A stretch of DNA of 5,596 bases from Candidatus Omnitrophota bacterium. Lineage in GTDB: Bacteria > Omnitrophota > Gorgyraeia > Gygaellales > Profunditerraquicolaceae. Positions 1-5,437 of this stretch are shown here, one piece after another. Made by a program: the position numbers and the translations under genes. The notes under the pieces were generated by a model. The model was not told where the DNA came from, made no database searches, and saw only the letters and a list, made by a program, of their open reading frames with translations. The stretch is from contig JAUYDQ010000090.1 in the NCBI GenBank assembly GCA_030691725.1, positions 1-5,596 of the forward strand. The letters are read 5' to 3'. Numbering within the stretch: the stretch's first letter is position 1; each line of letters starts with the position of its first letter.

Positions 1-9
1 AAATCTTAG

Positions 10-92
10 TGGGCAAGGAGGGAGTTGAACCCTCATGGCCTTGCGGCCAAAGGCTTTTAAGGCCTTCGTGTAAGCCATTCCACCACTTGCCC
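10..92 (-). tRNA. tRNA-Leu, anticodon UAA
   Basis: Read on the minus strand, this folds as a class II (long variable arm) tRNA. The acceptor stem is GGGCAAG (86-92) with CTTGCCC (11-17), and the discriminator base is A. The anticodon stem AAGGC/GCCTT carries loop CTTAAAA, giving anticodon TAA, which reads UUA leucine codons. The variable arm is a four-pair hairpin, GGCC-GCAA-GGCC. The T arm is GAGGG-TTCAACT-CCCTC. The 3' CCA is not encoded (the next bases read CTA), so it must be added after transcription. It lies about 208 nt downstream of tRNA-Cys and was possibly co-transcribed with it. Confidence 0.96.
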
Positions 93-103
93 GTCACTTC
101 GCT

Positions 104-296
104 ATAAATAACCGAAGGGATTTGTGAGCGTGCATTAGAATTTTTTTGGCAAAAGTGCACAAGGATTTACGACGAGAGAGTGCAGGAACTGACACGCGAT
201 ACGCGAAGTGCTTGGAATTCCTGCAAACGAACGAGGAGTAAACCGTAGTGCACGGCGAAAAACTTCAGCACGCGAGCAAATCCGCAGGTTATTTAT
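104..296. repeat. 193-bp imperfect palindromic element between two tRNA genes
   Basis: The two ends are a perfect 10-bp inverted repeat, ATAAATAACC (104-113) and GGTTATTTAT (287-296). The similarity continues inward as an imperfect palindrome. The motifs GGATTTG (left arm GGGATTTG), GCGTGC, GTGCAC (155-160 and 248-253), TTTAC and TGCAGGAA (181-188, pairing with TTCCTGCA at 218-225) occur in the same order in both arms when each is read from its outer end. The centre (193-210) can form a small CACGCG/CGC-GTG hairpin. By eye about two thirds of the arm bases pair. I see no target-site duplication and no credible reading frame. The layout suggests a MITE-like or other non-coding palindromic repeat; a very long RNA hairpin or processing signal between the tRNAs is the alternative. 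Confidence 0.8.
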
Positions 297-300
297 CAAG

Positions 301-373
301 AGGCGTGGACCGGATTCGAACCGGTGAATAGTTGTTTTGCAGACAACTCCCTTAACCACTTGGGTACCACGCC
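301..373 (-). tRNA. tRNA-Cys, anticodon GCA
   Basis: On the minus strand this folds as a standard cloverleaf. The acceptor stem is GGCGTGG (367-373) with CCACGCC (302-308), and the discriminator is U, typical of tRNA-Cys. The D stem is CCC/GGG around AAGTGGTTAA. The anticodon stem GTTGT/ACAAC carries loop CTGCAAA, giving anticodon GCA. The T arm is ACCGG-TTCGAAT-CCGGT. CCA is not encoded. Its 5' end is only 1 nt from the stop codon of coaC, so it is almost certainly co-transcribed with that gene and released by RNase P from the mRNA. Confidence 0.97.
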
Positions 374-374
374 A

Positions 375-917
375 TTATCTTAATGTTTTCTTTACTTCCT
401 TAATTATGGTCTCAACCTCTGCCAAACAGCCCACGCCAACTTTACCGCAGGCAAGCCTGCCTTTTATTGGTTCTATAAATCTGTAACCTAATGATTTTAA
501 TTTCTTAATGTTGTCTTGGGTAATGCGATTCTTGTACATATTTTCATTCATCGCCGGACTTATTAAAATCGGCGCTTTTGTAGCGCAACACACACAGGTC
601 AATAAATCATCGCAAATACCTGCGGCAATCTTGCCGATGATATTGGCAGTGGCAGGGGCAATTAAGACCAAATCCGCTTTCTCGGCCAATGATACATGTT
701 CTATCTCCCAGGTCTCCGGTTCCTCAAATAGTCCGCGATACACTTTATTACCGGAAAGACTTTGAAACAGAATCGGCTTAATAAATTCCTCTGCCTCAGG
801 CGTCAATACTACTGTAACCGAAAACCCCTCACTCTTTAGCCGGCGTATAATATCACACGCTTTATATATAGCAATGCTCGCCGCAACCCCTAAAATAATA
901 TTTTTCCCTTTAACCAT
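375..917 (-). CDS. coaC: Phosphopantothenoylcysteine decarboxylase, standalone CoaC
   Basis: The 180-residue product belongs to the flavin-dependent HFCD family. It decarboxylates 4'-phospho-N-pantothenoylcysteine to 4'-phosphopantetheine using FMN, in cytoplasmic coenzyme A synthesis. Visible marks are the N-terminal GVAASIAIYKA segment (10-20), the IEH segment with the likely active-site His74, the FMN-binding stretch APATANIIGKIAAG (87-100), the PAMNENMY motif (121-128), and LACGKVGVG (155-163) with the substrate-clamp Cys157. Most bacteria fuse this domain to a C-terminal CoaB ligase, about 400 residues in all. Here the protein stops at the end of the CoaC domain and tRNA-Cys begins 1 nt later. 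The ATG at 917 lies 10 nt after the rpoZ stop, with no strong ribosome binding site. CoaB must be supplied elsewhere or by another enzyme. The related flavoprotein UbiX is unlikely given the PAMN and ACG motifs. Confidence 0.93.
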   Translation of the reverse strand: MVKGKNIILGVAASIAIYKACDIIRRLKSEGFSVTVVLTPEAEEFIKPILFQSLSGNKVYRGLFEEPETWEIEHVSLAEKADLVLIAPATANIIGKIAAGICDDLLTCVCCATKAPILISPAMNENMYKNRITQDNIKKLKSLGYRFIEPIKGRLACGKVGVGCLAEVETIIKEVKKTLR

Positions 918-927
918 GGTATTATTC

Positions 928-1134
928 TTAAGGCTTTGTCTTTTTGTAACGCACTTTGCCTTCGGCGATTTCGTGCAAAGCTATGGTAGAAGGCTTAAGC
1001 GAGGAATCCAGATTCACAAGCTTTGGTTGGCCTTCGGCAATCTCTAAAGCCCGCTTTGATGCCAAGATCACCAATTTATAAATGGAATTGTCGCTTTTAT
1101 CTAACATATTCTCCAACGCTACATAATACGGCAT
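928..1134 (-). CDS. rpoZ: DNA-directed RNA polymerase omega subunit
   Basis: The 68-residue product matches bacterial omega, the small subunit that helps fold and hold beta-prime. Recognisable parts are the N-terminal helix region ENMLDK (8-13), the core YKLVILASKRALEIAEG (19-35), and the KPSTIALHEIAEGKV segment (47-61), which matches the KPTVIALEEIAAGKV family pattern. The frame stays open upstream to an ATG at 1254. I chose the ATG at 1134 because AGGAGG (1138-1143) lies just before it (3 nt, rather close) and because the upstream extension is made of hairpin repeats. The N terminus MPYY differs from the MARV of E. coli omega, which contributes to the ppGpp site. The gene follows gmk in many bacteria. 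It is 154 nt from gmk and 10 nt from coaC. Confidence 0.92.
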   Translation of the reverse strand: MPYYVALENMLDKSDNSIYKLVILASKRALEIAEGQPKLVNLDSSLKPSTIALHEIAEGKVRYKKTKP

Positions 1135-1137
1135 ATC

Positions 1138-1143
1138 CCTCCT
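1138..1143 (-). promoter_or_regulatory. Ribosome binding site of rpoZ
   Basis: AGGAGG on the minus strand lies 3 nt before the ATG at 1134. GAGG a few bases further upstream offers a more normal spacing. This signal is what decides the short rpoZ start over the in-frame ATG at 1254. Confidence 0.75.
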
Positions 1144-1149
1144 CACTCC

Positions 1150-1209
1150 TAGCCCAGAAAGGGCATACCCGGCAATCCGATATGCCGGGGTATTAGCCCA
1201 GAAAGGGCA
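1150..1209. repeat. Direct repeat of a hairpin, with a third hairpin between the copies
   Basis: The 16-bp sequence TAGCCCAGAAAGGGCA occurs exactly at 1150-1165 and 1194-1209. Each copy is itself a hairpin with a GCCC/GGGC stem and AGAAA loop. Between them, TACCCGGCA (1166-1174) pairs with TGCCGGGGTA (1183-1192), with one bulged base. The segment lies in the gmk-rpoZ gap just before the rpoZ ribosome binding site, so it would sit in the mRNA leader of rpoZ or in the intercistronic RNA. Confidence 0.75.
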
Positions 1210-1210
1210 C

Positions 1211-1280
1211 ACCCGCGCAATTCTCCGCCACGGGGCGGATGCCGACCCATCCAATTGGGTCGGGCCGACAAGCGCGGGGT
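1211..1280. repeat. GC-rich segment able to fold as a three-way junction
   Basis: The outer stem is ACCCGCGC (1211-1218) with GCGCGGGGT (1272-1280), with one extra base. It encloses two perfect hairpins. One is TCCGCC (1224-1229) with GGCGGA (1234-1239); the other is CCGACCCA (1242-1249) with TGGGTCGG (1256-1263). The segment is far richer in G and C than the flanking genes. No T-run follows on either strand, so an intrinsic terminator is unlikely. It is either a non-coding repeat or a structured RNA between gmk and rpoZ. Confidence 0.65.
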
Positions 1281-1288
1281 GTTATTAA

Positions 1289-1888
1289 CTATTTAAGGCA
1301 CATGATTTCTTTTAATATAATACCTTTCAATTGTTTTGTGGCTTGATCGAGGTCTTTATTCACTACACAATAATCATACCTATCTGCGGCTGAAAGCTCC
1401 TGTTGAGCGAGTGTCAGGCGCTGTCTTACCTCCTCATCCTTTGTTTTATTACAACGCCTGGTAATTCTATGTAAGAGCGCGTCTAAAGACGGCGGCATCA
1501 CAAAAATCGTTACGGTATGCTTAGGATATCGCTGCTTTATAGTCAAAGCGCCTTTTAAATCCAAACACAGGATAACGTGCTTGTCTTTATCCAGTTGCCT
1601 TTCAATAAAATCTTTGGGTGTGGCGTAATAATATCCTAGATATTTTGTCCATTCAAGCAAATTTTGCGCTTTCTGTTCTTGTTTAAATCGCCTTTCGCTT
1701 ATAAAAAAATAATCTTTCTTGTCTTCCTCGCCCGATCTTTTGGGCCGAGTAGCAAAAGAAATGGATCTGACCAATTTATTCTTTAAGGTTTTATTGCCAA
1801 GGAGGTTCTTAACCAGTGTGGTTTTGCCCGAGCCAGAAGGCCCGGAGATAATAAATATTAACCCCTGCTTTTTACTTTTGCTTATCAC
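1289..1888 (-). CDS. gmk: Guanylate kinase
   Basis: The 199-residue product is a normal-length guanylate kinase. It phosphorylates GMP to GDP with ATP in the cytoplasm. It has the P-loop GPSGSGKTT (16-24) and the GMP-binding segment SISFATRPKRSGEEDKKDYFF (42-62). Next come LLEWTKYLGYYYATP (77-91), matching the family LEWAEVHGNYYGTP, then CLDLKGA (108-114) for the usual DVQGA, and IFVMPPS (128-134). YDYCVVNKDLDQA (171-183) closes the domain. It starts with GTG at 1888, overlapping the yicC TGA as GTGA, so translation is probably coupled; no strong ribosome binding site is seen. The yicC-gmk-rpoZ order is widely conserved in bacteria. Its product GDP is the substrate of Ndk, encoded two genes upstream. 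Confidence 0.97.
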   Translation of the reverse strand: MISKSKKQGLIFIISGPSGSGKTTLVKNLLGNKTLKNKLVRSISFATRPKRSGEEDKKDYFFISERRFKQEQKAQNLLEWTKYLGYYYATPKDFIERQLDKDKHVILCLDLKGALTIKQRYPKHTVTIFVMPPSLDALLHRITRRCNKTKDEEVRQRLTLAQQELSAADRYDYCVVNKDLDQATKQLKGIILKEIMCLK

Positions 1889-2709
1889 TCTATATTCTGT
1901 AACTGTTCGCGTATTTTCTCAATCTGGCTCTTTATCTCGACCACCCTGCTGGACATCGTCGCATCGCAAGACTTAGCGCCCATGGTATTTGCCTCGCGCT
2001 GCATCTCTTGGGCAATAAAATCCAGTTCTTTACCTATCGGGCCTGCATTGGAAAGTTTATTCTTAAAATTCTTAATGTGGAAAGCAAGCCTCTCTATCTC
2101 TTCTGTGATATCCGTATCTTTAAGAAAACTTGTGCGCTCTTCGGGCGTCTGAAGTTCGGTAAGCTTATTCTTAATCAATTTTGCAAATTTGGTTTTGATA
2201 AAGCCGAGGCTTGTCTGTAGCGCCTGTGCACTATTTTTTAAATAAATATGCAACGCTGCTCCTTCTTTTCGGCGCATGCTAACCAAATCATCGAGGGTCT
2301 TATGCACTAACGTCCTCAGGCGCGGCCAGATTTTGCTCTTAGAGCGCCTATCTTCTGTCAATGATAAAACTCCCGGTAAATTTATTAATGTGTCCAGGCT
2401 GATTTCCTCTTTAACGTGGGCTTCTTCTTGTATGGCCCGCAGCGTTAAAATATAATCTCTCAACAATCGCTTATCGATAAAAATCTTATTAGCAGGGGTC
2501 CCTAGGATATTCATCACGCAAACAACTCTGCCCCGCTTTATCCTCGCCTCGATATCTTTTTTTATTTTATCCTCCAAAGATAAGAACCCCACCGGCAAGT
2601 GGAAGACTGCCTCTAAAAATTTATGGTTGGTGCTGCGTATCTCCAAAGATATTTTTCCGAAAGGAGCAATTGCTATCTCTTTACTGGCAAACCCTGTCAT
2701 GCTCTTCAT
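1885..2709 (-). CDS. yicC: YicC/YloC family endoribonuclease
   Basis: The 274-residue product matches the YicC/YloC family (usually about 290 residues). It begins with the hallmark MKSMTGFASKE and has the YicC N-terminal domain over roughly 1-155. The C-terminal DUF1732 segment contains GKELDFIAQEMQREANTMGAKS (226-247) and ends in VVEIKSQIEKIREQLQNIE. E. coli YicC is known as an endoribonuclease involved in small RNA turnover; the exact target here is unknown. The ATG at 2709 is preceded by GGAG at suitable distance and follows the ndk stop by 13 nt. The end overlaps gmk by 4 nt. The middle is rich in charged helical sequence, as usual for the family. Confidence 0.95.
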   Translation of the reverse strand: MKSMTGFASKEIAIAPFGKISLEIRSTNHKFLEAVFHLPVGFLSLEDKIKKDIEARIKRGRVVCVMNILGTPANKIFIDKRLLRDYILTLRAIQEEAHVKEEISLDTLINLPGVLSLTEDRRSKSKIWPRLRTLVHKTLDDLVSMRRKEGAALHIYLKNSAQALQTSLGFIKTKFAKLIKNKLTELQTPEERTSFLKDTDITEEIERLAFHIKNFKNKLSNAGPIGKELDFIAQEMQREANTMGAKSCDATMSSRVVEIKSQIEKIREQLQNIE

Positions 2710-2722
2710 CTTAAATCTCCAT

Positions 2723-3229
2723 CTAGGCCCAAGTTTTTATCTTCCTCTCTTTTCCAGCCACTTCTTTAGTAGGATATAAATTTACAATTACCTCGTCGGG
2801 CTGAAACCAGAGCTTGATTTCTCTCTCTGCGTCGGCTTCGTTTGCAGAGACATGTATCACGTTCTCGTAAACGCCCGAGGTAGTTATTCTACCGTAAGAA
2901 CCTCTGATGCTCGTGGGATCTGCCTCCTCGGGATTAGTGCTACCTGCAAGTTGCCGGCATTTTGTAATTGCATCCTCGCCCCAATAAATAAGCGCCATCA
3001 CTTTCCTGCGATTATGCAATTCTCCGCATATATACCTTACTATCTCCTTAAAGAAGGGTTTGTCTTTTAGGTGTTGGTAGTGTTCCTCGGCTAATTCTTT
3101 AGATGCGCGCGCAATCTTTGCGGCAACAATTTCCAGTTTTGTCTCAGACAATCGGGTTAAGATATTGCCAGTTAAAGATTTTTTCAGGCCATCGGGCTTG
3201 ATAAGAATTAAAGTTGCCTGATTCGCCAT
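2723..3229 (-). CDS. ndk: Nucleoside diphosphate kinase
   Basis: The 168-residue product transfers the terminal phosphate from ATP to nucleoside diphosphates through a phosphohistidine. ATLILIKPDGL (5-15) holds the conserved KPDG. Tyr51, the TNPEEADPTSIRG segment (98-110), and the active-site motif NVIHVSANEADAEREI (123-138) with catalytic His126 are all visible. The usual motif is N-x-x-H-G-S-D; here it is NVIHVSAN, so G and D are replaced by V and A. It is longer than typical Ndk (about 130-150 residues). The extra length appears to be in the central region (about 65-95) and a C-terminal tail (145-168). The ATG at 3229 overlaps the parB TAA by 1 nt (TAATG) and has a strong GGGGAGG 6 nt upstream. 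The gene is unusual inside a parAB-yicC-gmk string, but it fits gmk functionally. Confidence 0.93.
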   Translation of the reverse strand: MANQATLILIKPDGLKKSLTGNILTRLSETKLEIVAAKIARASKELAEEHYQHLKDKPFFKEIVRYICGELHNRRKVMALIYWGEDAITKCRQLAGSTNPEEADPTSIRGSYGRITTSGVYENVIHVSANEADAEREIKLWFQPDEVIVNLYPTKEVAGKERKIKTWA

Positions 3230-4083
3230 TACGCGCCTCCCCTGAGTATCTTCACAATCCTATCTAAGTCCTCCTGAGAATAAAAATCAATGAGAATATG
3301 GCCGCGTTTTTTTCTCTTACTAATCCTGACTTTAGTAGCCAATATATGTTGTAACTCTTCCTCCAAGACTGCTACATAAGGCTCACGTATACTCTGGCCA
3401 ATTTTACGCTTAGGCATTTTTTTTCGTTGGCTTTTGATTAAATTCTCTAGCTCTCTAACAGACAATTCCTTAGAGATAATCTCCCCAGCTAAGCGACGCT
3501 GTTGATTCGAGTCTTCTATCTCTAAGAGCGCCCGGCCATGCGCAAAAGAGATACGGCCCTTTTTAATCTCATCTTGGATTTCCGTCGGTAACTTTAATAA
3601 TCGCAAAGTGTTAGTAACAGAAACTCTGGCTTTACCCAGGACCGCGCTAATCTTCTCGTGTGTAACTTGAAATTTATCAATGAGGAACTGATAAGCATGC
3701 GCCTCCTCTATGGGGTTCAGAGACTGCCTCTGGATATTCTCAATTAAGGCTATCTCCAAAGAATCGCGATCCTCTACATTTTTGACAATAGCTGGTATCT
3801 CTTTTAAATTCAGTAAGTTAGCAGCACGGAATCTTCTCTCCCCAGCAATTAATTCATAGAAATCACCACTACGCCTTACCAAGACTGGCTGAATCACCCC
3901 TTTTTCCTTAATTGACTGGGTTAATTCCTCCATGCTTTGATGATCAAAATCTACGCGCGGCTGAAAAGGACTAGGCCTGATTTGCTCTAATTTAAGATAA
4001 AGAACCTCTTCGTGTTTTGTGGATTCCGGCTCTTTGGTCGGGATTAAAGCACTTATTCCTTTTCCTAAGGCTTTTCTTTCCAT
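3229..4083 (-). CDS. parB: Chromosome-partitioning protein ParB (Spo0J family)
   Basis: The 284-residue product binds parS sites and spreads on DNA as a CTP-dependent clamp near the origin. It opens with ALGKGISALIP (5-15), the N-terminal motif that stimulates ParA ATPase. The ParB/sulfiredoxin-like N domain follows (about 26-125), with ELIAGERRFRAA (77-88) as the GERRxRA CTP-binding motif and ENIQRQSLNPIEEA (115-128) as the next conserved box. The helix-turn-helix for parS lies around 136-166 (ISAVLGKARVSVTNTLRLL). A basic linker (219-230) leads to a C-terminal dimerisation domain (about 235-282). The ATG at 4083 lies inside parA (19-nt overlap) and has AGAAGGAG 7 nt upstream. All key motifs are present, so it should be functional. 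Confidence 0.97.
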   Translation of the reverse strand: MERKALGKGISALIPTKEPESTKHEEVLYLKLEQIRPSPFQPRVDFDHQSMEELTQSIKEKGVIQPVLVRRSGDFYELIAGERRFRAANLLNLKEIPAIVKNVEDRDSLEIALIENIQRQSLNPIEEAHAYQFLIDKFQVTHEKISAVLGKARVSVTNTLRLLKLPTEIQDEIKKGRISFAHGRALLEIEDSNQQRRLAGEIISKELSVRELENLIKSQRKKMPKRKIGQSIREPYVAVLEEELQHILATKVRISKRKKRGHILIDFYSQEDLDRIVKILRGGA

Positions 4084-4877
4084 TCTATTTCTCCTTCTGG
4101 CAGAGTATTCATGGGAATCGGGATACCCAAAATCTCCTTACTTAACTGCTCGTATTTCTGAGCACCAATGGATTCTTTATCGTATAAAGCAATGGGTTTA
4201 CCAAAACTTGGTGCTTCAGTTAAGCGTATATTTCTCGGTATAACTGTAGCATAAACTTTTTCTTTAAAATAAGCCCTGGCTTCCTGAATAACCTCTTTGG
4301 TTAGGTTGGTACGATAATCTGCCATAGTTAGCACTACTCCTTCAATGGCCAAGTTAGGATTAAGATTATCTTTCACAAGTTTAATAGTATGAACAAGTTG
4401 CGTCAATCCCTCTAAAGCATAAAATTCGCATTGCACAGGTATAATTATAGAGTCAGATGCACATAGCGCGTTGATGGTTAACAACCCCAAAGAAGGAGGT
4501 GAATCAATAATCACAAAATCAAAATTTTCCCGCTCTTTATCTAAAGCTTTTTTTAATTTATATTCTCGTCCCAACATACCCACTAGCTCAACTTCAGCAC
4601 CGGTAAGATCCAGATTAGAAGGAGCTAAAGAAAGATTATTCACAGCCGTAGGCTGTAATATTTCTTTAATATCCAACTCCTCCAAAAGAACATGGTAGGT
4701 ACTCTTCTTTATGTTGTGTTTATTTATGCCTAAGCCGCTGGTAGTATTTGCCTGAGGGTCTAAATCCATAAGTAAAACTTTTTTGTCTGCCAAGGCAAAA
4801 TAAGTAGCCAAATTGATGGCAGAGGTAGTTTTGCCTGTGCCACCTTTTTGATTGCAAATACTGATTATCTTACCCAT
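4065..4877 (-). CDS. parA: Chromosome-partitioning ATPase ParA (Soj family)
   Basis: The 270-residue product is a deviant-Walker P-loop ATPase that binds DNA non-specifically and works with ParB in chromosome segregation. It has the deviant Walker A KGGTGKTT (11-18), with signature Lys11 and a Thr where Val is commonest. It also has the A' motif DLDPQAN (38-44), Walker B FVIIDSPPSLG (121-131), and the C-terminal PRNIRLTEAPSFGKPI (214-229) typical of chromosomal Soj proteins. Its ATG at 4877 follows the TAA of the homing endonuclease gene with no base between. No Shine-Dalgarno sequence is evident before it, so initiation may depend on ribosomes finishing the upstream gene. Its length and short N terminus fit chromosomal rather than plasmid P1-type ParA. 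The 3' end overlaps parB. Confidence 0.97.
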   Translation of the reverse strand: MGKIISICNQKGGTGKTTSAINLATYFALADKKVLLMDLDPQANTTSGLGINKHNIKKSTYHVLLEELDIKEILQPTAVNNLSLAPSNLDLTGAEVELVGMLGREYKLKKALDKERENFDFVIIDSPPSLGLLTINALCASDSIIIPVQCEFYALEGLTQLVHTIKLVKDNLNPNLAIEGVVLTMADYRTNLTKEVIQEARAYFKEKVYATVIPRNIRLTEAPSFGKPIALYDKESIGAQKYEQLSKEILGIPIPMNTLPEGEIEWKEKP

Positions 4878-5327
4878 TTATTTTTTATGAACTTTAAATG
4901 CACGACTTTGTGAATTCAGGAGAGAAAGTTTTTCTGCTAAGTTTCTTAATATATCATAATCTATATTGCGATAATTCTCTACTTTATGCATAACCATCTC
5001 ACGCCAAGCAAGATATGCTTCGTGTTTCTTCTGGCTTTGCAAGGGATATTTATCAAAATGCTCTACAATTCTTTGCAATTCGCCAATTCTTGTTACTCTA
5101 TAATATACAGCGGGCTTAGAAAATCCACTATTTTTAGTAGGTAGCGACTCTTTATTTATATATATGTCTCCTATATAATTGAAATAGCTATGAATCTCGT
5201 CAATTATTTGCCGATTATCTTCTCTTTGGTGAATTGCAAAATATAAGCCAAATGTACCACCCGATCTGCTATAAGTAAAAGCTGCTTCGCCGTCACAAAA
5301 ACCCGTTATATACCAAGGAGTTAACAT
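4878..5327 (-). CDS. LAGLIDADG homing endonuclease, single-motif, free-standing
   Basis: The 149-residue product resembles single-motif LAGLIDADG endonucleases such as I-CreI, which cut long DNA sites as homodimers. The motif is YITGFCDGE (6-14), with Glu14 in the position of the catalytic acid. FGLYFAIHQREDN (26-38) and YRVTRIGELQRIVEHF (76-91) fit the following beta-sheet and helix. DKYPLQSQKKHEAYLAWREMV (92-112) is the typical C-terminal block seen in intron-encoded members. It looks intact. I see no intron core and no split exon around it, so it is apparently free-standing. The start at 5327 lacks a clear ribosome binding site. The TAA touches the parA ATG. Whether it is an active endonuclease, a domesticated regulator of parAB, or a decaying selfish gene cannot be told from this sequence. 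Confidence 0.85.
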   Translation of the reverse strand: MLTPWYITGFCDGEAAFTYSRSGGTFGLYFAIHQREDNRQIIDEIHSYFNYIGDIYINKESLPTKNSGFSKPAVYYRVTRIGELQRIVEHFDKYPLQSQKKHEAYLAWREMVMHKVENYRNIDYDILRNLAEKLSLLNSQSRAFKVHKK

Positions 5328-5348
5328 GCTAATCTATACAGAATAAGT

Positions 5349-5378
5349 GTTCCAACTGAGACGTTTTCACGCGGAACA
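5349..5378. promoter_or_regulatory. Inverted repeat, possible diverged parS site or leader hairpin
   Basis: TGTTCC (5349-5354) and GGAACA (5373-5378) form an inverted repeat. Read on the minus strand from 5378, the 16 bases TGTTCCGCGTGAAAAC match the parS consensus TGTTNCACGTGAAACA at 12 of 15 defined positions. One half-site is intact and the other is degraded at its end. The same RNA could fold as TGTTCC/GGAACA enclosing a GCGT-GAAA-ACGT hairpin with a GNRA-type loop. Its position upstream of parAB favours ParB binding, but the mismatches leave this open. Confidence 0.4.
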
Positions 5379-5409
5379 ATGCCTTACAAAACCTCAATAT
5401 TTTATATTT

Positions 5410-5437
5410 ATTATCTTAAAAATATAAGAATTGTCAA
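5410..5437 (-). promoter_or_regulatory. Sigma70-like promoter upstream of the endonuclease-parAB operon
   Basis: On the minus strand, TTGACA (5432-5437) is a perfect -35 box and GATAAT (5410-5415) a five-of-six -10 box, separated by 16 nt of AT-rich DNA. Transcription would start near 5403 and give a leader of roughly 75 nt containing the inverted repeat at 5349-5378. The -35 box overlaps the stop codon of the preceding gene. An AT-only inverted repeat, TTATATTT (5402-5409) with AAATATAA (5420-5427), overlaps the spacer and -10 region; it is probably too weak to be a terminator. Confidence 0.55.

Noticed and set aside
104..296. Integron attC site
   Set aside because: It is palindromic, but the ends do not carry the RYYYAAC and GTTRRRY core sites and no gene cassette or integrase is present.
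135..359. A 74-codon open frame on the minus strand across the gap between the tRNAs
   Set aside because: It runs from within tRNA-Cys through the palindromic element, has no ribosome binding site and no recognisable protein features.
1135..1254. A 40-residue N-terminal extension of omega starting at the in-frame ATG at 1254
   Set aside because: The added sequence is encoded by hairpin repeats, and a strong AGGAGG favours the start at 1134, which gives a protein aligned with the omega family from its N terminus.
1211..1280. Intrinsic terminator of gmk
   Set aside because: The stems are strong but no T-run follows on the minus strand, and the structure is branched, not a simple hairpin.
4471..4698. 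Plus-strand open frame inside parA, with a GGAGG-like string near 4495
   Set aside because: It is antisense to a well-conserved part of ParA and its translation resembles no known protein. Plus-strand frames inside coaC, gmk, yicC, ndk and parB were rejected for the same reason.
4878..5433. Group I intron interrupting jag, with the endonuclease as its encoded protein
   Set aside because: No second jag exon follows the endonuclease, since parA starts immediately after it. I could not recognise an intron core in the 106-nt upstream gap.
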